64,000 bases of DNA from AC-56 sp963798705 (GTDB lineage: Bacteria; Actinomycetota; Thermoleophilia; Solirubrobacterales; 70-9). The first letter of the stretch is position 1. Every line of letters begins with the position of its first letter. A model generated the notes under the pieces. It made no database searches, was not told the origin of the DNA, and saw only the letters and a list, made by a program, of their open reading frames with translations. Location: positions 2,170,001 through 2,234,000 of the forward strand of contig CAWCTW010000005.1 of the NCBI GenBank assembly GCA_963798705.1, read 5' to 3'. Position numbers and translations under genes: made by a program. Below are positions 1-8,167 of this stretch, piece by piece.

Positions 1-1
1 C

Positions 2-316
2 CAGACCGTCGGGCTCAACGACGTCCGTGCCGACATCACCATGATGCGAACCCCGGACGGCCACGGCCGGGTCGAGCTGTCGAGGTTCCACCGGCCGCCG
101 GCGGTCAGAGCCGAGCCGGAAAGCGCGCCGGCGAACGCGCTGGGCATGCGCCGCATCATGTTCATGGTCGACGACGTCGACGACGTCGTCACCCGCCTGC
201 GCGGCCACGGTGCCGAGCTCCTCGGCGAGATCGCGCAGTACGAGGACATCTACCGGCTCTGCTTCGTGCGTGGCCCCGAGGGCATCGTCATCGGGCTGTC
301 CGAGCAGCTCAGCTGA
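2..316 (+). CDS. VOC (glyoxalase/bleomycin-resistance) family protein, 5'-truncated
   Basis: This is the C-terminal 104 codons of a protein whose start lies before the window; the frame is open from base 2. The visible part contains a beta-alpha-beta module typical of the vicinal-oxygen-chelate fold: a strand (RRIMFMVDDVDDV), a helix with a Gly-Ala turn, and a terminal PEG-turn followed by a strand, as in glyoxalase/dioxygenase-like proteins. The usual metal-binding Glu of the last strand seems to be Gly (IVIGLSE), so metal binding cannot be assumed. Substrate is unknown. It reads towards the molybdenum-cofactor block but on the opposite strand, and nothing ties it to that block. Confidence 0.6.
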   Translation, partial: QTVGLNDVRADITMMRTPDGHGRVELSRFHRPPAVRAEPESAPANALGMRRIMFMVDDVDDVVTRLRGHGAELLGEIAQYEDIYRLCFVRGPEGIVIGLSEQLS

Positions 317-423
317 AACCTCCATGGGTGCGGCCGGATATCGCACAGCAGCATGCCCGTAGATGCCAGTCGCGCTCACCCAAGCAGCCGACGGCAACCC
401 GCTCCGGGAGGCGGGCGCGGACG

Positions 424-912
424 CTAGTGGCCGGCGTGCCGGCCCGCCAGCAGGTCGAGCGCGTGAGGGAGGGCGCCGGCTATCGCGCCGCCCGCCTGGT
501 CGATGCTGCGGGGGCTGCCCGGGAAGTTGACGATGAGCGTGGCGCCCCGGATGCCTGCCACCCCCCTCGAGAGCATCCAGTGCGGCGTGTGCTCGCGGGA
601 GGCGGCTCGCATCGCCTCCGCGATCCCGGGCGCCTCCCGGTCGATCACGTCGCGGGTCGCCTCCGGGGTCACGTCGCTGGGGGCCACCCCGGTGCCGCCG
701 GTGGTCAGGACGAGGTCGCATCCCTCGTCGTCCGCCCAGTGGCGCAGGCGGCCCGCGATCAGCGCTCGGTCGTCGGGGATGATCTCGCGACCGGCGAGCT
801 CGGCCCCGAGGTCGCCCGCGAACGCCGCCAGCCGCCCGCCGCTCTCGTCAGCCGCCTCGCTTCCTCCCGCCTTCGAGGTGCTGACCGTGACGATCGCCGC
901 GCGCACGCTCAT
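424..912 (-). CDS. mogA: MogA/MoaB-type molybdopterin adenylyltransferase
   Basis: A 162-residue protein of the MogA/MoaB (MoCF-domain) family, which adenylylates molybdopterin before metal insertion. The family signature TTGGTG is at residues 70-75, followed by a conserved Asp (VAPSDVTPEA), and NFPGSP is at about 129-134. Length fits a single MoCF domain. Its ATG overlaps the stop of moaC by four bases (ATGA), so it is the last gene of the leftward series moeA-moaDE-moaC-mogA. The frame continues open well upstream of the ATG, but that stretch has no family similarity and lies over moaC and moaDE, so the ATG at 912 is used. Confidence 0.9.
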   Translation of the reverse strand: MSVRAAIVTVSTSKAGGSEAADESGGRLAAFAGDLGAELAGREIIPDDRALIAGRLRHWADDEGCDLVLTTGGTGVAPSDVTPEATRDVIDREAPGIAEAMRAASREHTPHWMLSRGVAGIRGATLIVNFPGSPRSIDQAGGAIAGALPHALDLLAGRHAGH

Positions 913-1400
913 CCGGCGTCCTCCCGGCGCCAGTCGCCGCTCTTGCCGCCCGACTTGGCGGTCAGGGCGATCTCGTCGATGGTCACCCCGCGCTCCAGGC
1001 CCTTGACCATGTCGTAGACGGTGAGTGCGGTGATCGCGCAGGCGGTCATCGCTTCCATCTCGACGCCGGTCCGGCCCACGGTCCTCGCCTCGGCGAGAAG
1101 CTCCACGAGGCCCTCGGAGGCGATCACCCGGACCTGGACGTCCACATGCGTCAGCGGCAGCGGATGAGCGAGCGGAATCAGCTCGCCGGCCCGCTTGGCG
1201 GCCTGGATTCCGGCGATCCGCGCGGTCCCGATGACGTCGCCCTTGGGGGCGTCCCGGTTCTCGATCGCCGCCGCGGTCTCGGGCGACATGCGCAGTCGCG
1301 CCCTGGCCTCCGCTCGCCGCGCGGTGGGCTCCTTGGAGCCGACGTCGACCATGCGGGCCGTGCCGGTCTCGTCGATGTGGCTGAGGCGCGGATCGGTCAA
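909..1400 (-). CDS. moaC: cyclic pyranopterin monophosphate synthase MoaC
   Basis: 163 residues, the normal MoaC length. MoaC converts the MoaA product into cyclic pyranopterin monophosphate, the first stable Moco intermediate. Visible signatures are MVDVGSKEPTARRA near the N-terminus, the LIPLAHPLPLTHVDV segment in the middle, GVEMEAMTACAITALTVYDMVK, and the Lys-rich KSGGKSG C-terminus. It overlaps mogA (downstream) and moaDE (upstream) by four bases each, so the genes are almost certainly one transcript and translationally coupled. Confidence 0.95.
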   Translation of the reverse strand: MTDPRLSHIDETGTARMVDVGSKEPTARRAEARARLRMSPETAAAIENRDAPKGDVIGTARIAGIQAAKRAGELIPLAHPLPLTHVDVQVRVIASEGLVELLAEARTVGRTGVEMEAMTACAITALTVYDMVKGLERGVTIDEIALTAKSGGKSGDWRREDAG

Positions 1401-2020
1401 GGGCCGGCCTCCGCCTGGAGCTTCCAGATGGGGGCCTCGGCCTTGATGCGGTCGATCGCCTCCCGGGCGGCCGCGAAAGCCTCGGCGCGATGGGGCGCCG
1501 AGACGGCGACCAGCACGCTCGCCTCCTCGGCCGGCACCGGGCCGGTGCGGTGCTCCGCGGCGGCCGCGACCAGGCCGTGGCGCTCGACGCAGTCGCCGAG
1601 GATCGCGGCGATCCGCTCCTCGGCCATTTCGCCGTAGGCCTCGTAGTCGAGCTGCGGGACGTCACGCGGGAACCCCTGGAAGGTCACCACGGCGCCGGCT
1701 GAGGAGGCGATCACCCGTCGGGCGACCCCGTCCAGCGAGATCCGCTCCGGCCCCACGCGAACCTGGGCGGAGCTGCCGCCGCTCACCGGTGGCACCAGCG
1801 CCAGCTCGTCACCGGCCGACAGCTCGGTCTCGGGCTTCGCGTAGTCGCGGTTGACGGCCATGCGCACCGGCATCCGATCCAGGACGTCTCCGAGGCCGGG
1901 CTGGCGGGCGAGGGCCGCCATCGCGTCGGCCACGGTCGCGCCCTCGTCGATCTCGATGTCGACCGACCCGCGCCCCGCGCGCTGCCTGAGGACGGCGAAC
2001 AACCGCACCCTGACCGTCAT
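1397..2020 (-). CDS. moaX: MoaD-MoaE fusion (molybdopterin synthase, MoaX-like)
   Basis: One 207-residue chain combines both molybdopterin-synthase subunits. Residues 1-82 are the ubiquitin-like sulfur carrier MoaD and end in a Gly-Gly pair (PPVSGG, Gly81-Gly82). The rest is MoaE, with the VVTFQGFPRD strand and the C-terminal APIWK motif carrying the catalytic Lys. MoaD must have a free C-terminal Gly to be thiocarboxylated, so the fusion presumably needs cleavage after Gly82, as known for MoaX of Mycobacterium tuberculosis. ATG at 2020 gives a typical MoaD N-terminus; an in-frame GTG at 2032 would add four residues. No moeB-type activating enzyme is in the window. Confidence 0.88.
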   Translation of the reverse strand: MTVRVRLFAVLRQRAGRGSVDIEIDEGATVADAMAALARQPGLGDVLDRMPVRMAVNRDYAKPETELSAGDELALVPPVSGGSSAQVRVGPERISLDGVARRVIASSAGAVVTFQGFPRDVPQLDYEAYGEMAEERIAAILGDCVERHGLVAAAAEHRTGPVPAEEASVLVAVSAPHRAEAFAAAREAIDRIKAEAPIWKLQAEAGP

Positions 2021-2041
2021 CGAGCGAGCCACCTGCCCATG

Positions 2042-3292
2042 CTAAGCGCCCATGCCCGCTGCGAGGAGCCCGCCGGATGGCAGCAACTCGATCTCCACTC
2101 GCTCGCCCGCCTCCATATCTCCCCGCTCGGCCGGGACGACGGCGAAGGCGTCGGCGCCGAGCATGGAGGTGAGGACGTGCGATGCCTGCTCCCCGGTGGG
2201 ACGAGCGTGCCAGCCGTCGTCGCGCGCCTCCAGCCGCACCCTGACGAAGTGGGCGCGGCCGGGACGCTTCTCGTAGCGGGCATCGAGCACGGCGCCGGCG
2301 CGGTGGCGATCCGGGCTCGCGCCGGCGAGCGCCAGCAGGGCGGGGCGGACGAGGAGGATGAACGTGACGACCGCCGACACCGGGTTGCCCGGCAGCCCGA
2401 AGGCCGGCGTCCCGTCGGCGGCGACGCCGAACCAGGTCGGCCTGCCGGGCCGCAGCGCCAGGCCCCAGAACACCTCCTCGACCCCCAGGGCGGCGAACGC
2501 CGGGCGGACGTGGTCGTGCTCACCGACCGAGACGCCGCCGCAGACGACGGCCACGTCGGCCGCGAGCGCGGCCGCGACGGCATCGCGCGTCGCGTTCGCG
2601 TCGTCGCCGGTGTGGTCGACCGCCGTCACGAGGGCACCGGCGGTGCGGGCCAGCGCCGGCACCGACTGCGCGTTGGCATCCCGGATCTCACCGGGGCCGA
2701 GCGCGTCGCCGGCGCCCGCGAGCTCGTCGCCGGTGGTCAGGACGCCGACCCGGGGCCGCCTCCCGCACGAGACGACGGGCCGGCCCACCGAGGCGAGCAC
2801 GCCGAGCTCGGCCGGCCCGAGGACGGTGCCGCGGCGAGTCACGACGTCGCCCGCCCGGACGTCGTCGCCGGCGCGCCTGACGTCGCGGCCCGGATCGACG
2901 GGGGCGGTGACGGTGATCGTCTCTTCGCGGCGGCCGACGTCCTCGAGCCGCACGATCGCGTCGCATCCGGCCGGCAGCGAGGCTCCCGTGGAGATCGCGA
3001 TCGCCTCGCCCTGCCCGGCGGCGGTGCCGGCCGGGGCGCCGGCGCGGGACTCGTCCACCACGCGCAACGCGACCGGCTCGCCGGTGGATGCGTCGCGGGT
3101 GTCCGCCGCGCGCACGGCGTAGCCGTCCATCGCCGAGTTGTCGAAGGGAGGGATCTCCTCGGCGCTCTCGACGTCGGCCGCCAGGACCCTGCCCAGCGCG
3201 TCGTCGAGCCCCACGTCCTCGGCTGCGAGCGGCGAGACGCGCTCCACCACGCGGCGCCGGGCGACCTCGATGTCGAGCAGCTCGCGGGCCAT
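2042..3292 (-). CDS. moeA: molybdopterin molybdotransferase MoeA
   Basis: About 416 residues, the usual MoeA length. MoeA inserts molybdate into adenylylated molybdopterin. Motifs include PFDNSAMDGYA near the N-terminus, GASLPAGCDAIV in the lid region, the MoCF-domain signature TTGDEL with the following GEIRDAN, GGVSVGEHD, and FGLPGNPVSA. It is the first gene of the leftward moeA-moaDE-moaC-mogA series. An ATG at 3292 follows an in-frame GTG at 3295. Only about 30 bp separate it from the divergent mobA start, so the two mRNAs may be leaderless or have overlapping promoters. Confidence 0.95.
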   Translation of the reverse strand: MARELLDIEVARRRVVERVSPLAAEDVGLDDALGRVLAADVESAEEIPPFDNSAMDGYAVRAADTRDASTGEPVALRVVDESRAGAPAGTAAGQGEAIAISTGASLPAGCDAIVRLEDVGRREETITVTAPVDPGRDVRRAGDDVRAGDVVTRRGTVLGPAELGVLASVGRPVVSCGRRPRVGVLTTGDELAGAGDALGPGEIRDANAQSVPALARTAGALVTAVDHTGDDANATRDAVAAALAADVAVVCGGVSVGEHDHVRPAFAALGVEEVFWGLALRPGRPTWFGVAADGTPAFGLPGNPVSAVVTFILLVRPALLALAGASPDRHRAGAVLDARYEKRPGRAHFVRVRLEARDDGWHARPTGEQASHVLTSMLGADAFAVVPAERGDMEAGERVEIELLPSGGLLAAGMGA

Positions 3293-3323
3293 CACCCTGG
3301 ATCATCGCTGCCAGACTGAGGGC

Positions 3324-3950
3324 ATGTCCTCCCGGGTCCGGCCGGATCGTCCCTCAGACTCCCCGTTGGGAGCCGTGCTCGCCGGGGGCAGGAGCTCGCG
3401 GATGGCAGCGCCCAAGGCCACCGTCGAGCTTGCCGGGCGCCCTTTGATCGCCTACCCGGTCGAGGCGATGGCCGCGGCAGGGCTCGCGCCGGTGGTCGTC
3501 GCGAAGCCCGACAGCGAGCTCCCGCCGCTGGAGGTGCCCGTCGTCCGGGAGACCGACGCCGATTCGCATCCGGCCGCCGGCATCGTCGCGGCCCTGCGGA
3601 CCGGCCGGGGCAGGCCGGTCGTCGTGGCCGCCTGCGACATGCCCTTCGTACCGTCCGAGCTCCTGGCTCTCCTCGCCGGGCTCGGCGTCCCGGTCGCCGC
3701 GGCCGGTGCCGACGGCAGGCTGCAGCCTCTCCTCGCGCGCTACGAGCCATCGGTCGTCCCGGCGCTGCAGACCGCGATCGCGGGAGCCGAGTCGCTGCGG
3801 GGCGCGGTCGCCCGGCTCGATCCGCTGATCCTTGGCGCCACGGAGCTCGCCCGCTTCGGGGACCCGCGACGCATCACCTTCAACGTCAACGATCGCGCCG
3901 ACCTGGCCGCTGCGGAGCGGCTGCTGGCCGCCGGTGCCCCAAGCCGATGA
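3324..3950 (+). CDS. mobA: molybdenum cofactor guanylyltransferase MobA
   Basis: 208-residue nucleotidyltransferase that attaches GMP to Moco to make the MGD form used by formate dehydrogenase. The GTP-binding signature is at the N-terminus: LAGGRSSRM, then a conserved Lys (APKATVELAGRPLI). The usual Gly after RM is Ala here. The metal-binding Asp is in VVAACDMPFV, and the RITFNVND segment marks the C-terminal part. The ATG at 3324 fits the family start, and longer in-frame upstream sequence overlaps moeA. Its stop overlaps the fdhD start (ATGA), which pairs MGD synthesis with formate dehydrogenase activation. Confidence 0.9.
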   Translation: MSSRVRPDRPSDSPLGAVLAGGRSSRMAAPKATVELAGRPLIAYPVEAMAAAGLAPVVVAKPDSELPPLEVPVVRETDADSHPAAGIVAALRTGRGRPVVVAACDMPFVPSELLALLAGLGVPVAAAGADGRLQPLLARYEPSVVPALQTAIAGAESLRGAVARLDPLILGATELARFGDPRRITFNVNDRADLAAAERLLAAGAPSR

Positions 3951-4756
3951 ACGGGTCCGCTGAGCCCGACCCCGGGACGTTCGCCGGCCGCACGTACACG
4001 ACCGTCGAGCACGACGGCCTGGTCGACGAGGTCGCCGTGGAGGAGCCGCTCGAGATCCGGGTGGACGGGCGGGCGCTGGCGGTGACCATGCGCACGCCCG
4101 GGCACGACGAGGAGCTGGCACTCGGGTTCCTGCTGGGCGAGGGCCTGATCGACTCGGTGCGAGGCGTATCGCCGCCCCCGGATCTCGCCGCGAACACCGT
4201 CGACGTCTCCGGGCCGCTCCTGCGAGAGCCGGGGGAGCGCCGCTTCTACGCGACCTCCTCGTGCGGCGTGTGCGGCAAGGGCGCCCTGGAGGAGGTGGCC
4301 GTCCATTCGGCGGCGCTCCCCGCCGGCCCGACGATCGAGCGCCGGCTGCTGGCCTCGCTTCCCGACCGGCTGCGCCAGCCGACCTTCGAGCGGACGGGGG
4401 GGCTGCACGCGACCGGGCTGTTCGAGCCCGACGGCGAGCTGCTCGTCGTGCGGGAGGACGTCGGGCGCCACAACGCGATGGACAAGGTCATCGGCCGGGC
4501 GCTGACGGACGGCGCGGTGCCGCTGGGCCGGCGGGTCCTGTGCGTGAGCGGCCGCCTCTCGTTCGAGCTGGTGCAGAAGGCGGCCGTCGCGGGGGCGCCG
4601 ATCCTGGTCGGGGTCGGTGCGCCGAGCTCGCTCGCCGTGGAGCTGGCTGCCGAGCGGGGGCTGACCCTCGGCGGCTTCGCGCGCCGGGGGCGGATCAACG
4701 TCTACACCGGCGCAGGCGGGCGGGTGAGCCGAACCAACCCCGCGAGCGGCGGATAA
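3947..4756 (+). CDS. fdhD: formate dehydrogenase sulfur-transfer protein FdhD
   Basis: 269 residues. FdhD moves sulfur from a cysteine desulfurase to the bis-MGD cofactor and is needed for formate dehydrogenase activity. The catalytic CxxC is visible as SSCGVCGKG near residue 105, followed by the VREDVGRHNAMDKVIG signature and VSGRLSFELVQKA. The C-terminal half has the conserved GVGAPSSLAVELA and GFARRGRINVYT segments. It is translationally coupled to mobA by ATGA overlap. Together with the Sec-FDH operon at 9.3 kb it shows that the cofactor genes here serve formate dehydrogenase. Confidence 0.95.
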   Translation: MNGSAEPDPGTFAGRTYTTVEHDGLVDEVAVEEPLEIRVDGRALAVTMRTPGHDEELALGFLLGEGLIDSVRGVSPPPDLAANTVDVSGPLLREPGERRFYATSSCGVCGKGALEEVAVHSAALPAGPTIERRLLASLPDRLRQPTFERTGGLHATGLFEPDGELLVVREDVGRHNAMDKVIGRALTDGAVPLGRRVLCVSGRLSFELVQKAAVAGAPILVGVGAPSSLAVELAAERGLTLGGFARRGRINVYTGAGGRVSRTNPASGG

Positions 4757-4777
4757 TCGACCGTATAGGTGCATATC

Positions 4778-4800
4778 AGCCCACTCGGGTGAGCTGGGCT
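4778..4800. terminator. hairpin between convergent fdhD and DUF6457 gene
   Basis: Arms AGCCCACTC and GAGCTGGGCT pair with a GGGT loop and one bulged C. It sits exactly between two convergent genes and could end transcription from both sides. There is no T-run, as is common for high-GC actinobacterial terminators. Confidence 0.5.
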
Positions 4801-5016
4801 ACTCGCTCGCGCTGGGATTGATGCGCTTGGCGATCTCTCGGAGGGATTCGGGAGAGCGCCCCGTCTGGCCGCCGATCCAGCACGCCACCGGGGCGGCCGA
4901 TGCGCTCCGAGCCGTGAGCGCCGCGCCGGCCAGGTTCAGGATGGTCCAGATCCCTCGGGTCGGCGGCTCGGCATCGAGCTCTCTCGCGAATGCACCGATC
5001 CACTCCTCACGGTCAT
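4799..5016 (-). pseudogene. DUF6457-like small protein, start frame-shifted
   Basis: The reading frame ending at 4799 encodes a compact domain (EEWIGAFARELD, then LNLAGAALTARSASAAPVACWIGG and a helical end). It resembles DUF6457, a small actinobacterial domain often fused or adjacent to MobA. There is no start codon in this frame near the domain. An ATG at 5014-5016 preceded by a perfect AGGAGG (5025-5030) with 8-base spacing is one base out of frame, so a single base appears to be missing at about 5010-5013. Either the gene is freshly broken or the consensus has an error. The reported span is therefore not a multiple of three. Confidence 0.5.
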
Positions 5017-5139
5017 CTGCCGGACCTCCTAGTCGCTCGCTGACCCGGAAGCTATCCGCCGACGGACAAGCGGCGTGATGTGGCTTCCCCCGCGCACGCC
5101 TGGCGGCACGGGCGCGCGGGACCCACATCAAGCCTCCAG

Positions 5140-6203
5140 CTAGATGGGCGACAGCCGGGTGGCCGCCGCCTTCCAGCTCGCGATGACGGCCGACCCGCGC
5201 CGCACGCCCAGGTCGCGGAGGGATGCCTCCGTGATCTCGGCGGCCAGGGGCTGCGGACCGTCGAGGGCCACCCGGACCCGCCCGCCGAGCTCCGTGATGA
5301 CCCCGACCGTCGCTGGAACGTGATTGCGGATCGAGCTTCGCGCGCCGACGCCGGGCAGGTCCAGGCTGACCTCCCACGGGTACACGCTCGCCGCTACGCG
5401 GCCGGTGGCGCTCGCCGTGCTCGCGATCTCCCCGCCGCCGTCGAGGCAGACCACCGTGCCCCCGCCGGCCTCGGCGCGAGCGGTGCCGACGAGGACGACA
5501 GCGCCCGAGAAGTCCGCCACGAACGAGCTCGCCGGCTCGGCGGCGAGCTCGGCGGCCGCTCCCCTCTGGACCACCCGGCCCGCGTCGAGAATCGCCACCT
5601 CGCTTCCGAACATCGCCGCTTCCTGGAAGTCGTGGGTCACGAGCACCGTGGGGACGCCGGCGGCTGCGATCGCACTCGCGAGCGACCCGTCCGGCGTCCC
5701 CTCGCGTGCGCGTGTCGAGCGCCGACAGCGGCTCGTACAGGAGCAGGGCGGACGGGTCCGTCGCGAGTGCCCGGGCGAGCGCGACCCGGTGGCGCTCGCC
5801 GCCCGACAGCTGCGATGGCCGCGCCTCCGCCCGATCCCCGATCCCGAATCGCTCGAGCAACTCGGTGGCACGATCTCGCCGGATCCCGCGCGGGTGCCGC
5901 CGCAGGCCGTACGCGACGTTCTGCCAGGCGCGCTGATGGTCGAACAGCGCGTAGTCCTGGAACACGTAGCCGCAGCGTCGGCGCTCCGGGGGCAGGCGAT
6001 GCCCCGCCGGACGTCGAGCCGACGTCCCGGCCGCAGACGACGCGCCCGGCGCGCGGCGCCACCAGGCCGGCGATCGCCCGGAGCGCCGTCGTCTTCGCGC
6101 ACCCGGACGGCCCGGCCAGCGCCAGGCATTCTGCGGCCTCGACCCGCAGGCCAAGGTCGAGCTCGAAGCCGTCCCGGTGGACGTGAAGGTCAGCGTCGAG
6201 CAC
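5140..6203 (-). pseudogene. modC: molybdate ABC transporter ATP-binding protein ModC, frame-disrupted
   Basis: The ModC domains are all present but spread over three frames. The first frame has Walker A GPSGCAKTTALR. The second has the Q-loop region YVFQDYALFDHQ, the signature LSGGERHRVALARAL and a Walker B region. The third has the H-loop LVTHDFQEA and a C-terminal TOBE/Mop domain ending at 5140. Apparent indels lie near 6018-6022, 5994-6000 and 5701-5712. Walker B reads LLLYEP, where the family has Asp at the Tyr position (codon 5735-5737). The start overlaps the modB end. Because protein similarity continues across each break, recent decay or sequence error is more likely than old pseudogenisation. 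Confidence 0.75.
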
Positions 6204-6993
6204 CGCGAGCGACCGTCGGTCGTGACACGAGCTTCACGGTCAGGAGCAGCGCTCCCGATACCGCGACCAGAACCGCCGAGAGCGCCAGCGCTGCGGGGAA
6301 GTCCGTCGCGAAGCGGTCGTAGATCGCGAGCGGGACCGTCTGGGTGACCCCGCGCACCGAGCCGGCGAACATGAGTGTCGCTCCGAACTCTCCCAATGCC
6401 CTGCCCGAGGCGAGCGCGAGACCGGAGGCCAGGCCGGCCCTCGCCGCGGGGATTGCGATCCGCCACAGGGTCCGCGGCTCTCCGGCGCCAAGCGTCCGCG
6501 AGGCCTCCAGCATTCCGCGGTCCACCGCCTCGAACGCCGCCTGCGCCTGGCGCAGGAAGAACGGCGACGCCACGAACGTCAGCGCAACGATCACGCCGGC
6601 GGTCTGCAGCACGAGGACGACGCCCGCGTCCTCGAGGAGCCCGCCGAGGATCCCGTTCGGGCCGAGCGCCGCCAGCAGGCCGATTCCGGCGACCGCGGGA
6701 GGCAGGACCAGCGGCAGCTCCACCAGCGTGACGACCAGCGGCCGGCCGCGGAACTCCCGCGTCGCCAGCAGATAGGCGGCCGGCGTCCCGACCACGACGA
6801 TGATCGCGAGGGACGCCGCCGTCGTCTCCAGGCTCAGCAGCAGCGCGTCGAGCGCAACCGGGTCGCCGATGCTGGACAGCAGGCGAGCCGGCCCGGTGTC
6901 GACGAAGATCGCGACGATCGGGAGGGTCAGGAAGGTCAGCGTCACGGCCATCGCGACCACGAGCACGGCTCCGAACCACCGTGAGGCCCTCAT
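6190..6993 (-). CDS. modB: molybdate ABC transporter permease ModB
   Basis: 267-residue inner-membrane permease with about five hydrophobic helices, starting at residue 10 (VVAMAVTLTFLTLPIVAIF). It carries the EAA loop that docks to the ATPase (ASRTLGAGEPRTLWRIAIPAARAGL). The R-LGEFGATLMFAG segment is typical of ModB/CysT-type permeases. The frame is fully open, unlike those of modA and modC on either side. The ATG at 6993 overlaps the modA stop as ATGA, and the 3' end overlaps modC by 14 bases. Confidence 0.92.
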   Translation of the reverse strand: MRASRWFGAVLVVAMAVTLTFLTLPIVAIFVDTGPARLLSSIGDPVALDALLLSLETTAASLAIIVVVGTPAAYLLATREFRGRPLVVTLVELPLVLPPAVAGIGLLAALGPNGILGGLLEDAGVVLVLQTAGVIVALTFVASPFFLRQAQAAFEAVDRGMLEASRTLGAGEPRTLWRIAIPAARAGLASGLALASGRALGEFGATLMFAGSVRGVTQTVPLAIYDRFATDFPAALALSAVLVAVSGALLLTVKLVSRPTVARGARR

Positions 6994-7745
6994 CTCGGCG
7001 GGTCGAACCCGGCTTGCCGAGGGCCCGCGCGCCGCGGCCGGCGAGAAGCCCGCGGATGAACTGACGAGCCTCGGCGGCCCGATTCGTCCCCCTGACGACC
7101 GCCGCCGCGTAGTCGGCCGAGGGCCGCAGCCGTGGCGGCAGCTCGACCGCCTTCAGCGCGCCGTGCGTGGCGACGACGTCGGTCACGTACGTGAAGCCGG
7201 CGTCGACGGCCCCCTGCGTGAGCTTGCCCACGACGCCCGCGACGTCCGGCTCCTCGGATCTGACGTTGTCAAGGATCGCCGTCCTCTCCGTGTTCTTCAG
7301 GTCGGACAGGACGCGGCGCGTGTACTCGCCCACCGGGACCGATGGAGACCCGATGGCGATCGTCAATCGGGCCGGGCCAGGTCGCGCACCGAGCGGATCG
7401 GGCTGGCGGCCGGAACGGCGATCAGGGGCGATTGGCACCGAAGACGACCGGCCTGCCCACCAGGCCGCGATCGTGCAGCTCGTCGGGGTAGGCGGTGTTG
7501 GCCGAAGCGAAGACGTCGGGACGCGCGCCCTGCTGGATCTGCGCCGCCAGCACATCCGAGCCCGCGAAGGAGAACCGCGCGTCGGCCCCGTGGAGCTCCT
7601 CGCCGTACCGGGTGAACGCGCTCGTGAGCGAGCTGGCGGCGCTGACGGTCAATCGCGGATCGCCGCCGCCCCCGCAGCCCGCGATCGTCGCGAGGGCGGC
7701 GAGCGCGGCGATCGCGAGCGCCGGCCGGAGGGGGAGGGGGCTCAA
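6990..7745 (-). pseudogene. modA: molybdate-binding lipoprotein ModA, frame-disrupted
   Basis: The N-terminal frame has a lipoprotein signal peptide with a Cys after ALATIAG (lipobox) and the ligand-loop motif SAASSLT of molybdate/tungstate-binding ModA. Similarity then passes through two frame changes, near 7425 and 7371, into LTIAIGSPSVPVGEYTR and the body GFTYVTDVVA. A further one-base change near 7006 is needed to reach the expected end GFDPPR and its TGA, which overlaps the modB ATG. Each break looks like one missing base. Conserved residues on both sides of each break are intact. Confidence 0.75.
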
Positions 7746-8134
7746 CCCGATCCGGTCTCGACCATCACCGAGGTCGCTTTGACGGTGGCGGTCGCCGCCA
7801 CCCCCTCGGCGAGGCCGAGCTCCTCAACGGCATCTCGGGTGATCGCGGCGGTCACGCGGTGTGGCCCGGCTTCGATCTCCACCAGCGCCATGACCCCCGA
7901 GATCTCAACCGAGCGGACGACGCCGGGAAAGCGGTTGCGGGCCGAGAGCCGGTCGCCCGCACGATGGCGCTGCGGCCGCTGGCTCAGGCGTCTGATCTCG
8001 GCGGCGGGGATGCGGCGCCGATTGCGGTCGTCGCGAGTGGTTCGGAGCTTCCCGGCGCGATCCCAGCGGCGCAGCGTGTCGGCGCTCACCCCGAGCGCCT
8101 TCGCCGCCTCCCCGAGAGCGAGATCCCGCGCCAT
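7742..8134 (-). CDS. HTH (MerR-like) and TOBE domain regulator, ModE-like
   Basis: The N-terminal half is a MerR/excisionase-type helix-turn-helix (EAAKALGVSADTLRRWDRAGKL, followed by an Arg-rich wing). The C-terminal half is a single TOBE/Mop molybdate-binding domain (NRFPGVVRSVEISGVMALVEIEAG, ending VKATSVMVE). This architecture is a common actinobacterial replacement for ModE. It immediately precedes modA (4-base overlap), which suggests molybdate-responsive control of modABC and perhaps of moaA upstream. Two starts are possible: ATG at 8134, or ATG at 8149 inside a palindrome. The first leaves the palindrome as a free operator and is preferred. Confidence 0.82.
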   Translation of the reverse strand: MARDLALGEAAKALGVSADTLRRWDRAGKLRTTRDDRNRRRIPAAEIRRLSQRPQRHRAGDRLSARNRFPGVVRSVEISGVMALVEIEAGPHRVTAAITRDAVEELGLAEGVAATATVKATSVMVETGSG

Positions 8135-8135
8135 A

Positions 8136-8162
8136 GTCTGCCTAAGCATTGCATAGGCAGAC
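8136..8162. promoter_or_regulatory. perfect 9-bp inverted repeat, candidate operator of the HTH-TOBE regulator
   Basis: GTCTGCCTA (8136-8144) is mirrored exactly by TAGGCAGAC (8154-8162) with a 9-bp spacer. It ends one base before the preferred regulator ATG and begins a few bases after the moaA stop. A dimeric DNA-binding protein bound here would block regulator-modABC transcription, so autoregulation is the simplest reading. It lacks a T-run, which argues against a terminator. Confidence 0.55.
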
Positions 8163-8167
8163 TTGGC

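Noticed and set aside
424..1665. N-terminal extension of mogA to a 413-residue protein
   Set aside because: The extra part is another frame of moaC and moaDE; the ATG at 912 starts a complete MogA.
4799..7555. A very long open frame (918 codons) on the minus strand
   Set aside because: It is a patchwork: parts match ModA, ModC and the DUF6457 protein, with modB and intergenic DNA between. It is a high-GC open frame, not one protein.
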